In this document: positions 44,423-53,601 of the stretch, piece by piece
Position numbering within the stretch: position 1 is the stretch's first letter
How the letters are laid out: every line of letters begins with the position of its first letter
Assembly (NCBI RefSeq): GCF_002135355.1
Contig: NZ_NEGE01000011.1
Coordinates: 86,822 to 150,821 of the forward strand
Direction: 5' to 3'
DNA from: Acinetobacter sp. ANC 4169
GTDB taxonomy: Bacteria; Pseudomonadota; Gammaproteobacteria; Pseudomonadales; Moraxellaceae
Length of the DNA stretch: 64,000 bases
Notes under the pieces: model-generated
What the model was told of the DNA's origin: nothing
The model's database searches: none
Seen by the model: the letters and a program-made list of their open reading frames with translations, nothing else
Made by a program: the position numbers and the translations under genes

Positions 44423-45742
44423 TTATAAACCAATCGACTCTAGGGTTTTGCCTTTGGTTTCTTCACCCAACACCAGAATGATCAGTGCCACGGCAATTAA
44501 AACCGCAGTAAACATCATAAACACATAGCTAAAACCATGATCGAGCACCATCATATGGGTCACCGCAAAGGGTGCAAAAATACCGCCAATACGACCAATC
44601 GCTCCGGCCCAACCTGAACCGAAAGCACGGATATTGGCGGGATACTGTTCTGGCGTATAGGTATATAGCACGCCCCAAGCACCCAGATTAAAGAAGGACA
44701 TCAAACAGCCCCATACCACAATCTGGGTCACATTGTCCGATTGACCAAAGAAGTAGGCAGACAGTGCACACATCCCAATAAAGCCTGCAAGCGTAGCCTT
44801 ACGACCTAACTTTTCAACGAGCCAAGCTGCTACTAAATAACCGGGAAGCTGCGCTAAAATCATCACCAGCACATATTCAAAAGACTGCACGATGGTATAG
44901 CCTTCTTTGACCAGCAAACTTGGTAGCCAGGTAAAAATACCGTAGTAGGAAAATACGATACCAAACCAGATCAGCCATAGCATCAGGGTACGACGGGCAA
45001 AAATGCCTGACCAAAGCTGAGAGAAGCTAATGTCATGCTTTTCAGCCACCGGTTTGACCTGAAAGATTTCAATCACTTCCACACCACATTTGGCTTCAAT
45101 TTTTTTCACCAAGGCATGGGCTTCTTCAAAACGACCACGGTTAATTAAGTACGGAACCGATTCCGGAACCATTTTCCAGATCACGATTGCGTACAGCGCA
45201 GGAATCCCGCCAATCAGGAAAGCGGCATGCCAGCCAAAATCAGGAATAATAAAACGCGAAACCAGTGCTGCAACCAGCCAGCCCAAACCCCAGAAACTTT
45301 CCAGCAACACAATAAAGCGCCCGCGGACATGGGCAGGAATATATTCACTCACCAGCGTCACGGCCACAGGTAACTGACCACCCAGTCCAAGTCCGACAAT
45401 GAAACGGAACACCAGTAACCAGGTCAGGTTCGGCGCAAAAGCACAGGCAGCAGTGGCCAGACTATAAACCACCAGGGTTGAGGCAAAGACCGTTTTACGT
45501 CCCCAACGATCCGCAAGGCCGCCTGAACACACCGCACCAATCGCCATGCCGATAAAACCGATGGAAACCACCCAGCTTTTATCATCCGGGGTCATGGCCC
45601 AGTCTTCGGCCATTTTGGCCAGAATAAAGGAAATCAATCCGGTATCCATGGCATCAAACATCCAGCCCAGACCGATCACCCATAGCAAGGTATAGTGAAA
45701 CTTACCAATCGGTAAGCGTTGTATGCGTGAGACTAAATCCAT
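44423..45742 (-). CDS. niaP: MFS transporter, probable niacin permease NiaP
   Basis: A 439-residue transporter of twelve helices. The loop 2-3 motif is Gly-Gly-Leu-Ala-Asp-Arg-Trp-Gly-Arg-Lys. The blocks Gly-Leu-Gly-Trp-Met-Phe-Asp-Ala-Met-Asp, Leu-Leu-Glu-Ser-Phe-Trp-Gly-Leu-Gly-Trp-Leu and Ser-Phe-Phe-Asn-Leu-Gly-Ala-Trp-Gly-Val-Leu-Tyr agree closely with what I recall of Bacillus and Acinetobacter NiaP, which take up nicotinate/nicotinamide. An aromatic-acid transporter is the alternative. The frame opens 15 codons earlier (45787), but 45742 gives the usual length. Confidence 0.75.
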   Translation of the reverse strand: MDLVSRIQRLPIGKFHYTLLWVIGLGWMFDAMDTGLISFILAKMAEDWAMTPDDKSWVVSIGFIGMAIGAVCSGGLADRWGRKTVFASTLVVYSLATAACAFAPNLTWLLVFRFIVGLGLGGQLPVAVTLVSEYIPAHVRGRFIVLLESFWGLGWLVAALVSRFIIPDFGWHAAFLIGGIPALYAIVIWKMVPESVPYLINRGRFEEAHALVKKIEAKCGVEVIEIFQVKPVAEKHDISFSQLWSGIFARRTLMLWLIWFGIVFSYYGIFTWLPSLLVKEGYTIVQSFEYVLVMILAQLPGYLVAAWLVEKLGRKATLAGFIGMCALSAYFFGQSDNVTQIVVWGCLMSFFNLGAWGVLYTYTPEQYPANIRAFGSGWAGAIGRIGGIFAPFAVTHMMVLDHGFSYVFMMFTAVLIAVALIILVLGEETKGKTLESIGL

Positions 45743-45875
45743 AACAAGAGCTCTGATTTGGTGAAAGAATAGATGCTGCTTTCCCAACAGGATTTATAGT
45801 TGTATTGATTTTTATACGCCAATTTACAGATGATGACCGCTTATTTCGTCAGTCATTCATCCTGTTACGGTCATT

Positions 45876-46520
45876 TTATGAAGCATCTTTGGAAGATGCG
45901 GACTGGTCATCGTCATCTTTATAGATAAATTTCGGCATTTCCAGACCAAAATAGATGGCGATGCAGCGCAAAGAGAAACCGAAGATTAAGGTCGAAATAA
46001 CCGTGACTTCCAGCGAGAAGCCAATATCTTGACAAATCCAATAACAAATCACGGAAACAAAGGAAATACTGGCATACAGTTCACGGCGGAATACCAAAGG
46101 CACGTCGTTACACAGAATATCACGCAGAATACCGCCGGATACTCCAGTTAACACCCCGGCTACCGCAGAAACCACAAAACCATGCCCCATTTGCAAGGCA
46201 ATCTGACAGCCAATGATAGTAAAACCAATCAACCCCAAGGCATCGAGAATCAAGAAGATTGAACGTAAATGGCGCATCCATTTGGCGATCAGGATGGTGA
46301 CAAAGGCAGCCGCACAGGTGAGCACCAGATATTCGGGATGCTTGACCCAGGTCAGCGGATAATGTCCCAGCAGCACATCGCGGACAGAGCCACCGCCCAG
46401 TGCAGTCACACAGGCGATCAGCGTTACACCAAACCAATCCATACTACGCCGACCTGCCGACAGTGCGCCTGTCATAGCTTCAGCCGTAATTGCAATAATA
46501 TAAATGACCAATAGCAACAT
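45876..46520 (-). CDS. TRIC/YadS-type membrane channel protein
   Basis: A 214-residue protein made of two repeated three-helix units. Each unit carries the family motif: Ala-Leu-Gly-Gly-Gly-Ser-Val-Arg-Asp-Val-Leu-Leu-Gly in the first half and Gly-Gly-Ile-Leu-Arg-Asp-Ile-Leu in the second. Such proteins (UPF0126/trimeric intracellular cation channel family) form trimeric cation channels; glycine transport has also been suggested for some. The C-terminus is a hydrophilic tail of Asp and Ser residues. It stands between niaP and ychJ on the same strand with wide gaps. Confidence 0.85.
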   Translation of the reverse strand: MLLLVIYIIAITAEAMTGALSAGRRSMDWFGVTLIACVTALGGGSVRDVLLGHYPLTWVKHPEYLVLTCAAAFVTILIAKWMRHLRSIFLILDALGLIGFTIIGCQIALQMGHGFVVSAVAGVLTGVSGGILRDILCNDVPLVFRRELYASISFVSVICYWICQDIGFSLEVTVISTLIFGFSLRCIAIYFGLEMPKFIYKDDDDQSASSKDAS

Positions 46521-46580
46521 TGCCCTGCTTCCAATGAGGGTTATCGATGCGCGCTATTCTAAGGCAAATCTAGATGAAAG

Positions 46581-47048
46581 TTACAAAAATTGCGCACAAC
46601 ATTGTTTAAATTTTTTCCCTGAACCACAAATACAGGGCTGTTTCATGGTGATGTTCAAATCTGTGGTCGGATCAAGAAAATACCATGCGCCTTCATGCTT
46701 CACAAAATGTGAAATTTCATGATGCACTTGAGCCTGTTTGCCATCATGATAATGGGCCTTAAATTCGACTTGGGCATGGTGCTTATCCAGTTTTTCCTGT
46801 GCCTGGACCACTTCAAGCTTGAGCCACTGGTTGGCTTTACTCCAGTCGGCAATGGCTGCAACATCCAGCGCCTGTTGCTGACCTAATGCGGTGGTTTTAA
46901 CAATGTAGTCAATTTCATGCTTGGCAAAGGCACTATAACGCGAACGCATCAACTGTTCTGCACTTTGCGCTTGGGCCTGCCCCAAATGCAGAGTTTGGCA
47001 ACAGCTGGCGTAATCGCCTCGACCACATGGACACTGTGTTTCTGACAT
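46581..47048 (-). CDS. ychJ: YchJ-like SEC-C motif protein
   Basis: A 155-residue protein with two zinc-binding SEC-C-like clusters. The N-terminal one is Cys-Pro-Cys-Gly-Arg-Gly-Asp-Tyr-Ala-Ser-Cys-Cys and the C-terminal one is Cys-Ile-Cys-Gly-Ser-Gly-Lys-Lys-Phe-Lys-Gln-Cys-Cys. Between them is an NTF2-like domain with Leu-Met-Arg-Ser-Arg-Tyr-Ser-Ala-Phe near residue 33. This is the YchJ family; its function is unknown. The ATG at 47048 is chosen over a TTG one codon upstream. The last codons fall close to the C-terminal zinc cluster, as in homologues. Confidence 0.87.
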   Translation of the reverse strand: MSETQCPCGRGDYASCCQTLHLGQAQAQSAEQLMRSRYSAFAKHEIDYIVKTTALGQQQALDVAAIADWSKANQWLKLEVVQAQEKLDKHHAQVEFKAHYHDGKQAQVHHEISHFVKHEGAWYFLDPTTDLNITMKQPCICGSGKKFKQCCAQFL

Positions 47049-47476
47049 CAATTTTTTTCCATTTAAATGAGCAATAAAAAAGCCCGACTATGCGGTAATG
47101 CCAGTCAGTTAAGAAATTAACTGGTATTTTCTTTTTTAAATTCATGACTGTAGTTGATATGTGGAAAAGTCATCCGCAACTGTTTGAGGCATGAGGTGCA
47201 TTGCACCGCAAGATTAAAAAATGATTGTTTCTGCGATAAATTTGCTAGTTGATAGTGGCTGACGAGTTTTGCGGATGACATATGCCTTTGGTTACTTTGG
47301 GCAAAACCAAAGTAACAAATGAGCTACAAGACTTTGATTTAAAAAGGTAAGACTCCGTGGTGAACTGCTAAAAAGCTAAAAAGTCTATTTCGAAACTCCT
47401 TAACTGATCAGCATTACGACTATGCGGGCTATTTTAATTCAATCTTGCTGTTTAAAGCTCGTTGCGCAGGATAAAG
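47049..47476. other. Gene-free region with a palindromic repeat
   Basis: 428 bases between ychJ and the TerC-like gene. GTTACTTTGG (47291-47300) and CCAAAGTAAC (47307-47316) form a perfect 10-bp hairpin with loop GCAAAA. The surroundings show no coding potential and no clear terminator. The hairpin resembles dispersed repeats I have seen in other proteobacterial genomes; it is not an insertion sequence. Confidence 0.5.
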
Positions 47477-49054
47477 TTAATCTTCAGTCGCGTCTTGATT
47501 GAGCGGAATAATATGGACCTTATCAATTTTATGGCCCTCCATGGTGACAACCTCGAAGATATAGTTGTCTGCTTCCAGCTTGGCGCCACTTTCCGGCAAA
47601 CGCCCCAAATGGAATAGAATATAACCGGAAAGCGTTGAATACTGCTCAGATTCATCCACCAAATCACAACCTAAAAGCAAGGACACATGGCGAATATCGG
47701 TCGAACCTTCCAGGATTAAAGTCCCATCTTCCAGACTTTCGGCAGCCGTTTCAAACTCGTCTTCATCCGGGAATTCACCGGCAATGGCTTCAAGTACATC
47801 AATCGGTGTGGCAATTCCTTCAATTGAACCATATTCATTCAATACAATTGCTATTTGTAATGGCGCCTGGCGTAACTGCTCCATCACCATCAACACCTGG
47901 GCATTTTCATGCACAATCACTGGTTCGCGTAAATGACCTTCAAAATTCAGCTTTCCTGTTTCGATATAATCGTTCATGACTTTATGGGTCAGCACCACAC
48001 CGGCAATATTGTCCAGTTCGCCATGCGCCACAATCAAACGCGAATGGGTGGTGCTTAATAACTGTTCTTTAATGGAAGCATCATCTTCATCCAGATCAAT
48101 CCATTCCAGTTCCGGACGCGGTGTCATCACCGATTTCACTGGCCGCTCCGACAGTCCAAGTACCCCTTGCACCATCACGCTGTGATAAACCCCGTTGTCT
48201 TCATTAAAGACTTCATCGGCAAAGGCACGGGTCGCCAGCACATCTTCAACTTCATTATTTTGCGATTCTGACTTGCCCCCGAGCATGCGCATCACTGCAG
48301 AAGCGGTACGGTAACGCAAGTCTGTCGTAGTCACCATCTTTTCCTGATTACGGCGCATGGTCTGGTTAATAAATTCCACCACCACCGAGAAACCAATCGC
48401 GGCGTATAGATAGCCTTTAGGAATATGGAAACCGAACCCTTCTACAATCAAGGAGAAACCAATCATCATCAAGAAGCCGAGGCATAGGATCACCACGGTT
48501 GGATGCTTGTTGACGAAATCCATCAGCGGTTTCGATGCCCACAGCATGATACCAACGGCAATCACCACCGCAATCATCATCACCGACAAGTCTTTGACCA
48601 TGCCCACTGCAGTAATCACGCTATCCAGAGAGAATACTGCATCAAGCACGACAATCTGAACAATCACCATCCAGAACGCTGCATGCACAGGATTGTCGTC
48701 TTTTTGCGGCTGAACGCCTTCTATGCGCTCATGCAATTCCATGGTGCCTTTAAATAAAAGGAATACACCACCAAACAGCAGAATCAGGTCACGACCGGAA
48801 AAAGGATGATCTAAAACATGGAACAGTGGCTGGGTTAAGGTCACCACCCAGGCAATGGATGCAAGTAAAATCAACCGCATACACAAAGCCATGATTAAGC
48901 CGACTATACGGCCTGCATTGCGCTGTTCTGGCGGCAGTTTTTCCGCCAAAATCGCAATAAAAACCAGATTGTCGATACCCAGCACAATTTCTAAAACCAC
49001 TAAAGTTGCCAAGCCAATCCATGCTGATGGATCTGACATCCACTCAAAGATCAT
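47477..49054 (-). CDS. TerC-family membrane protein fused to CBS pair and CorC domain
   Basis: A 525-residue three-part protein. Residues 1-235 are a TerC-type membrane domain of seven helices with Leu-Glu-Ile-Val-Leu-Gly-Ile-Asp-Asn and Ser-Leu-Asp-Ser-Val-Ile-Thr-Ala, whose acidic residues likely bind divalent metal. Residues 300-425 are a CBS pair (begins Val-Lys-Ser-Val-Met-Thr-Pro-Arg). Residues 440-520 are a CorC/HlyC domain. The architecture matches E. coli YoaE/YegH-type proteins, linked by homology to metal efflux. Substrate not established. AGGAGAG precedes the ATG. No yybP-ykoY manganese riboswitch was recognised upstream. Confidence 0.88.
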   Translation of the reverse strand: MIFEWMSDPSAWIGLATLVVLEIVLGIDNLVFIAILAEKLPPEQRNAGRIVGLIMALCMRLILLASIAWVVTLTQPLFHVLDHPFSGRDLILLFGGVFLLFKGTMELHERIEGVQPQKDDNPVHAAFWMVIVQIVVLDAVFSLDSVITAVGMVKDLSVMMIAVVIAVGIMLWASKPLMDFVNKHPTVVILCLGFLMMIGFSLIVEGFGFHIPKGYLYAAIGFSVVVEFINQTMRRNQEKMVTTTDLRYRTASAVMRMLGGKSESQNNEVEDVLATRAFADEVFNEDNGVYHSVMVQGVLGLSERPVKSVMTPRPELEWIDLDEDDASIKEQLLSTTHSRLIVAHGELDNIAGVVLTHKVMNDYIETGKLNFEGHLREPVIVHENAQVLMVMEQLRQAPLQIAIVLNEYGSIEGIATPIDVLEAIAGEFPDEDEFETAAESLEDGTLILEGSTDIRHVSLLLGCDLVDESEQYSTLSGYILFHLGRLPESGAKLEADNYIFEVVTMEGHKIDKVHIIPLNQDATED

Positions 49055-49379
49055 TGGATGCTCTCCTGTGCAGGATGATGACGGACTGATTTTAGAAAGT
49101 TCATATTAAAATCGCTGAATATGCGATGAACAGCATTCTGTATATTTTTTGCGGAAGCATTGAAGTGTTCAGAGCGAGGACAACCACTACCCATGTTGAT
49201 TCATTTGTTGGAAAACAGATTTTTAGTATAGCAAGATGAGGTAGAAATTCATCCTTTTTTCCATACTGCGCTGTTATTTCACTCACCCAATATCAACAAT
49301 TTTTTGCAAAACTGTTTTGCCCCTGACCCCGCCGTGTCATATTTGGCGCTTAAGCTAGAGACTGAAAAAATAAAATGCT
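49055..49379. other. Divergent intergenic region
   Basis: 325 bases between the TerC-like gene (-) and the LOG gene (+). Probably contains both promoters; I see no repeat, terminator or RNA in it. Confidence 0.5.
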
Positions 49380-50018
49380 ATGGTAAAAAATATAATGATG
49401 AACAGTGTATTAAAAATGACTCCCAAACATAACAATCCCACTCCCAAAACAACTCAACCTTTAATTGCGCTTTACTGTGGTTCACGTTCAGGCAATAAGC
49501 CCATTTATCAGGAAAAAGCCATCGCTTTGGCTCAGGCGCTGGCAGACTTGGGCTTCGGCATGGTCTATGGCGGCGCAAGTATTGGCCTTATGGGACAAGT
49601 GGCAGATGCAGTCAGACAGCGTGGCGGTGAAACGGTCGGGGTGATTCCTGAATTTATGCTGGATTATGAAATCGCACATCACCAGCTGACCGAGTTACAC
49701 ATTGTACAGAGCATGCATGAACGCAAAGCCATGATGGCCGAGCGTGCCAGTGCTTTTGTTGCACTGCCGGGTGGCTTGGGTACCTTTGAAGAAATTCTGG
49801 AAATTGCCACCTGGGGACAGTTGAATCAGCACCAGAAACCCATGATGCTGTATAACGTGAATGGCTTTTATGATGCCCTGATTAGCCAGCTGGATCATGC
49901 TGTTACTGAAGGCTTTTTACCGCCTCAGCATCGGGCCAAACTGATTATCTGCAATCATGCCGACCAGATTCTCAATGCCATTAAAAATCTGGGTGCACCG
50001 AAACACTTTGCCATTTAA
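49380..50018 (+). CDS. LOG family protein (TIGR00730 type)
   Basis: A 212-residue Rossmann-fold protein. The lysine-decarboxylase-like motif Pro-Gly-Gly-Leu-Gly-Thr-Phe-Glu-Glu lies near residue 130, and Tyr-Gly-Gly-Ala-Ser-Ile-Gly-Leu-Met-Gly near 64. LOG proteins cut nucleoside 5'-monophosphates to base and ribose 5-phosphate (cytokinin activation in plants). In bacteria they probably work on purine nucleotides. The start is uncertain: ATGs at 49380, 49395, 49398 and 49416 are in frame and none has a good ribosome binding site; the longest is given. Its terminator has been altered by an inserted element. Confidence 0.85.
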   Translation: MVKNIMMNSVLKMTPKHNNPTPKTTQPLIALYCGSRSGNKPIYQEKAIALAQALADLGFGMVYGGASIGLMGQVADAVRQRGGETVGVIPEFMLDYEIAHHQLTELHIVQSMHERKAMMAERASAFVALPGGLGTFEEILEIATWGQLNQHQKPMMLYNVNGFYDALISQLDHAVTEGFLPPQHRAKLIICNHADQILNAIKNLGAPKHFAI

Positions 50019-50040
50019 GCCTATGCCTCAATACAAAAAA

Positions 50041-50394
50041 GCGAGCTCTAGGCCACTGCTGTCCCATAGTTAAAGTCCATGTGTCAGATTCGCGAGTGTG
50101 GCAGGGATGCCACACATTCTCCATCCTTGCGCTGCGTTTTAAAGCAGTGCTTAAAACTAGCTCAGGATGTCGTGTATGGGGAATAAAGACTTTTCTTGCG
50201 AACTCAAAATATATTTTGAGTTCTCATTTTGGTCTGTCAAAAGTAGGGTTTAGCCTACACAAAGCCATTTAAACTTTTAAAGAAAAGACAAGGCTGTGAA
50301 AAATATAAATATCAAATATTTAAAGATAACAAATCATCATGGTGATTCAGTACTAAAATAAAATTTAAATTATGGGACAGTAGCGAGCTCTAGG
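50041..50394. mobile_element. MITE-like element (about 330 bp) flanked by a 12-bp direct repeat
   Basis: GCGAGCTCTAGG occurs at 50041-50052 and again at 50383-50394. Between them, at the left CTGCTGTCCCATAGTT (50056-50071) and at the right the reverse complement CTACTGTCCCATAATT (ending at 50383) form terminal inverted repeats, 14 of 16 bases alike. The inside has no transposase and two internal palindromes: GTGTGGCA-GGGA-TGCCACAC (50096-50115) and a perfect 24-base palindrome at 50200-50223. The direct repeat is half of a terminator, so the element landed inside that hairpin. The three extra bases at the left end make the exact border uncertain. Confidence 0.75.
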
Positions 50395-50405
50395 CTCGCT
50401 TTTTC
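50383..50405 (+). terminator. Terminator of the LOG gene, right copy after insertion
   Basis: GCGAGC-TCTAG-GCTCGC followed by T5. Joined without the inserted element, the A6 at 50035-50040 would sit directly before it, giving a bidirectional terminator. The left copy at 50041 lacks its second arm. Confidence 0.8.
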
Positions 50406-50419
50406 AGTTCAGACTGCAA

Positions 50420-51385
50420 TTAGCCTGAAATCAATTTATATAACCATGGCAAGGTGCTGGCTAATACAATACTCATGATTAAACCGACCATCAGCTTCAT
50501 GGCATCTTTACTGACGTTGCGTGAAGTGCGGTATTTATTGACTTCCGCCAGATGCATCGACATGGCAAATTCACGACCTGCAAGCAGCCCCAGGAATACC
50601 CAGGTGGTACTCATTGGAATATTGCTCCATTCTTTGAATACCAATAAAATCAAGGCATAAATAAAATCAATGATGGTTGCAGAACGAATATCGGCCACAC
50701 CGGTTTTGGTATCGATAATTTTCTGGATTGCCCCACCACGCTGGTAAAAAATCATGCCTAGCAGAATGATAAACACCAGAATCGCAAAGATTAAAAACTC
50801 CAGCGGGACCTGACGCGGGACATAGACAAAAATATTGGCCAGATCCTGAATCAGCCATTGGCTCCACAAAAATGCGGTAGATACCCACTGCAAGCCAATC
50901 CAGATATGCGAAGGTTTATGGTCTCGGGTTTTACTGAAATAAACTGAAATACCTTTAATCACAAAGCGATAGACAATGATGGCAACCACAAAGGCCACGG
51001 CGTAGCCCATCATGGATTTGGTCAGCATTGACCCTAAGCTGCTCGGTGAAAAAATGGTCAGGACTAAAAATGTGGTACTGACCGGAATGCCATACTTGGT
51101 TAAAAGAATCAGCAAGATGGGCGGAACAATATACAGCCAGGTAATGCCAGACTCAGGAAAGGGAATGGTTTCCAGACGGCCATAGGAGGCATCGCCTACC
51201 CCGGAAGTCCACCAGCCATACAGCAACACCACCGTTAAAATACTGCTGGTATACAGCCAGAGTACCCACCAGGGACGATGGGCATTGGATGAAATAAAGG
51301 TGCCCAAGGTCTGGGGTACATCATTTCCGACAATTGAATAAGCGGCCAAGCAAAAGCCTACAATCATCAAAATTTCAATTGTCAT
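50420..51385 (-). CDS. PiT-like inorganic phosphate permease homologue
   Basis: A 321-residue membrane protein of about nine helices. The first half has Ser-Ile-Val-Gly-Asn-Asp-Val-Pro-Gln-Thr-Leu-Gly-Thr, and the second half Asn-Ile-Pro-Met-Ser-Thr-Thr-Trp-Val-Phe-Leu-Gly. These resemble the duplicated Gly-Ala-Asn-Asp-Val and Pro-Val-Ser-Thr-Thr signatures of PiT phosphate transporters; Gly-Ile-Pro-Val-Ser-Thr-Thr near residue 100 is a third. It is shorter than typical PiT proteins (about 420-500), so the substrate is uncertain. The start at 51385 is preferred to the first in-frame codon at 51445. Confidence 0.6.
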   Translation of the reverse strand: MTIEILMIVGFCLAAYSIVGNDVPQTLGTFISSNAHRPWWVLWLYTSSILTVVLLYGWWTSGVGDASYGRLETIPFPESGITWLYIVPPILLILLTKYGIPVSTTFLVLTIFSPSSLGSMLTKSMMGYAVAFVVAIIVYRFVIKGISVYFSKTRDHKPSHIWIGLQWVSTAFLWSQWLIQDLANIFVYVPRQVPLEFLIFAILVFIILLGMIFYQRGGAIQKIIDTKTGVADIRSATIIDFIYALILLVFKEWSNIPMSTTWVFLGLLAGREFAMSMHLAEVNKYRTSRNVSKDAMKLMVGLIMSIVLASTLPWLYKLISG

Positions 51386-51480
51386 AAAAACAAAACCTTT
51401 TTCACCTATTAAAAGACCTATCCAGCGATGCTGGAAAGTGGGCAAGATTATGACATAACCATGACAAGATTGAACGCAAG

Positions 51481-51510
51481 TCGTAAAAAAAGCACCTGAG
51501 TGCTTTTTTA
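51481..51510 (-). terminator. Terminator of the 51524-53425 gene
   Basis: AAAAAAAGCAC-CTGA-GTGCTTTTTT. On the minus strand it lies 14 bases after the stop of the lipoprotein gene. Confidence 0.85.
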
Positions 51511-51523
51511 AATTACATTATTT

Positions 51524-53425
51524 TTATTTTAAATGAACTTGATAAATTGCAGTCGAACCACTCACTTCATTCCCCACAACCAACAAAGGCTGACCATTCG
51601 GCGAGTCTTTTGCAGCAATGAAAATTAGACCTTCCAGGCCCAAATCTCCCTGTTTGGTAATATCGGTTTGACGAAGGTCCCGGTCATTAAAATACTGTAC
51701 AAATTTGGCTTGCTGCGGTTGGCTAATGTCATACACCATTATACCGCTGGCACGCTCCAGTCCAATAAATGCAAACGTCTTTTTACCAATTTGGCCAATT
51801 GTTATGCCTTCAGGCTCCGGTCCTTTATTGTCACTACGGTCATCAAATTTAAAGGCTTCGTGGTTGCTATTAAATTGATTCGGGAACAATTCCGCAATTT
51901 TACGTTCAAACTCACTGCCAGAGTCCCAGACAATTTGGCGACTTTCAGGATCGACAATACTGAATGAACGACCACCATAGCTATACAGTTTGTCATAAAC
52001 CAGCTTGCCGTTTTCAAGCAGCGGTTGTCCCAAAGCATCACGTTTGAAACCTTGTGTCCAGCTAATGGTCAAGCGCCCAATCTGCGAGTCTTTAATTAAG
52101 TTATCTGCACAGACCTCGGTCGCCTCGCTAGTGATACATGGCTTAAATACCGTTGGATCTAATTTCGCACCGCTGACACCTGGCACCAAATGACGTAAAT
52201 GCGCGGCATAATCGCCTTTCAGATCGAAACCTGTGTTTTTAAACAAGTGCTTCACACGGATTTCTTCAGCATAGCCTTGGGTTAAATCATTACCTGTGAA
52301 GTATTGAACTTTGTCTTTAAGCCATTCACGTGCATCACCTTCATTGGCAGTCACCAGATAGCTTTTACCATTCACTTGATAATGCGCAATCGCATCCGGC
52401 ATATACATGCCATACAGTCCAGGCCATGACTTGATGTTGATCATGCCGGCATCTTTGGCACAGCTCGCTATTAACTGCCCCTGGCTGTCTGTCGCACCCA
52501 CCAGACAGTCTCGGTCGCCAGCATCCAAAGCATTTTCAGGCAAGCCATGATCTTTACTCCCCATTGGGAAAATATCCACAAATTCATCTTTGAGCAAATC
52601 TAAAACCGCAATGGCATTATTTTCCTGCAAGCTCACCCATGCAGTTTTGCCATCTGGACTCACTGCAATATATTCAGGCTCTAAATCTTGTGCCACACTC
52701 GTGGTTTGCAAACCTTTGCTGGCAATATCTGCATAATGCTCGGTGGCAGGGCCAAAAATTCTTACGCCTGCATTCAGCAGACTTTGTTTCTGGCTATTCC
52801 ATGCCTGAAAATTGGCTGATTTTACTGTTGGCTTGGTGATGTCTTTGACATTAATAATACTCACAGAACCTTCAGGATCTATCGCATAGCCTTCATTCGG
52901 CTCACCTTCATTCGCCACCAGAACTTTCTGACCATCGGCGCTAAAAGTCAACATATCCGGCAAGGCACCCACCGGCACTTGACTGATAAAACTTAAATCC
53001 TGCGCTTTAAAGAATGCCACGATACCGGGTTGCGTTTTATCCTGTGCCTGAACTGCCAAAGCCACAATGCCGTTATGCACGGCTACGCTGTTGACTTCCG
53101 AATTGGCCAAGTATTTTTTCGCATCCAAAGACTGAATATATTTCGGTTCGTTCGGCTGTTTAAAGTCCAAAACATCCACCACGCCTTCTTTGGCATTCAC
53201 CACAAATAAACGCTGACTTTGCGCATCATAGGCCGGAATTTCTGCCGCACTTGCACCAAAGATGCCTGATTCATAACGACCAATTTTGACTAATTCAATA
53301 CTTCCGGGTGTAATTTCTTCGACGACCGGCGGTACAGTCACCTGCGTCTGATCCTGACTATCATTACAGGCCACCAATCCCACTGAAAGCATTGCCAACA
53401 TCAATGCTGAAAACTGTATTTTCAT
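51524..53425 (-). CDS. Choice-of-anchor I family lipoprotein, beta-propeller-like
   Basis: A 633-residue protein with a lipoprotein signal (Val-Gly-Leu-Val-Ala-Cys20). Repeated beta-propeller-like blocks follow, e.g. Phe-Ser-Ala-Asp-Gly-Gln-Lys-Val-Leu-Val-Ala-Asn-Glu-Gly-Glu-Pro-Asn near 165 and Tyr-Ile-Ala-Val-Ser-Pro-Asp-Gly-Lys-Thr-Ala-Trp-Val near 252. Tyr-Leu-Val-Thr-Ala-Asn-Glu-Gly-Asp-Ala-Arg-Glu-Trp (about 359) and a final Gly-Pro-Glu-Pro-Glu-Gly-Ile block fit the choice-of-anchor I/esterase-like phytase family. Activity and anchoring in the periplasm are inferred from family only. Several cysteines near residues 300-325 and 420-445 could form disulfides. Confidence 0.75.
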   Translation of the reverse strand: MKIQFSALMLAMLSVGLVACNDSQDQTQVTVPPVVEEITPGSIELVKIGRYESGIFGASAAEIPAYDAQSQRLFVVNAKEGVVDVLDFKQPNEPKYIQSLDAKKYLANSEVNSVAVHNGIVALAVQAQDKTQPGIVAFFKAQDLSFISQVPVGALPDMLTFSADGQKVLVANEGEPNEGYAIDPEGSVSIINVKDITKPTVKSANFQAWNSQKQSLLNAGVRIFGPATEHYADIASKGLQTTSVAQDLEPEYIAVSPDGKTAWVSLQENNAIAVLDLLKDEFVDIFPMGSKDHGLPENALDAGDRDCLVGATDSQGQLIASCAKDAGMINIKSWPGLYGMYMPDAIAHYQVNGKSYLVTANEGDAREWLKDKVQYFTGNDLTQGYAEEIRVKHLFKNTGFDLKGDYAAHLRHLVPGVSGAKLDPTVFKPCITSEATEVCADNLIKDSQIGRLTISWTQGFKRDALGQPLLENGKLVYDKLYSYGGRSFSIVDPESRQIVWDSGSEFERKIAELFPNQFNSNHEAFKFDDRSDNKGPEPEGITIGQIGKKTFAFIGLERASGIMVYDISQPQQAKFVQYFNDRDLRQTDITKQGDLGLEGLIFIAAKDSPNGQPLLVVGNEVSGSTAIYQVHLK

Positions 53426-53601
53426 GTTTTAGTTCATCATTTATAAGAATGTGAACAATTTATAAACATGCTGTTGCAGCGGCATGAATCTTTGATTGCA
53501 GTTTTATTGCAATCCCTATTTGGAATAGTGAAAAGCTTTTACTACAACAGCGTTGAATTATTCCTTTAAACTGTATAAAAATCTCAGCCTTACAAAAATT
53601 T

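Noticed and set aside
46933..47145. 70-codon minus-strand ORF overlapping the start of ychJ
   Set aside because: Out of frame with ychJ, which has both zinc clusters intact.
49055..49379. Possible yybP-ykoY manganese riboswitch before the TerC-like gene
   Set aside because: I looked because TerC relatives can have one, but saw none of its conserved elements.
50081..50272. 63-codon ORF inside the inserted element
   Set aside because: It spans the internal palindromes and resembles no transposase; likely chance.
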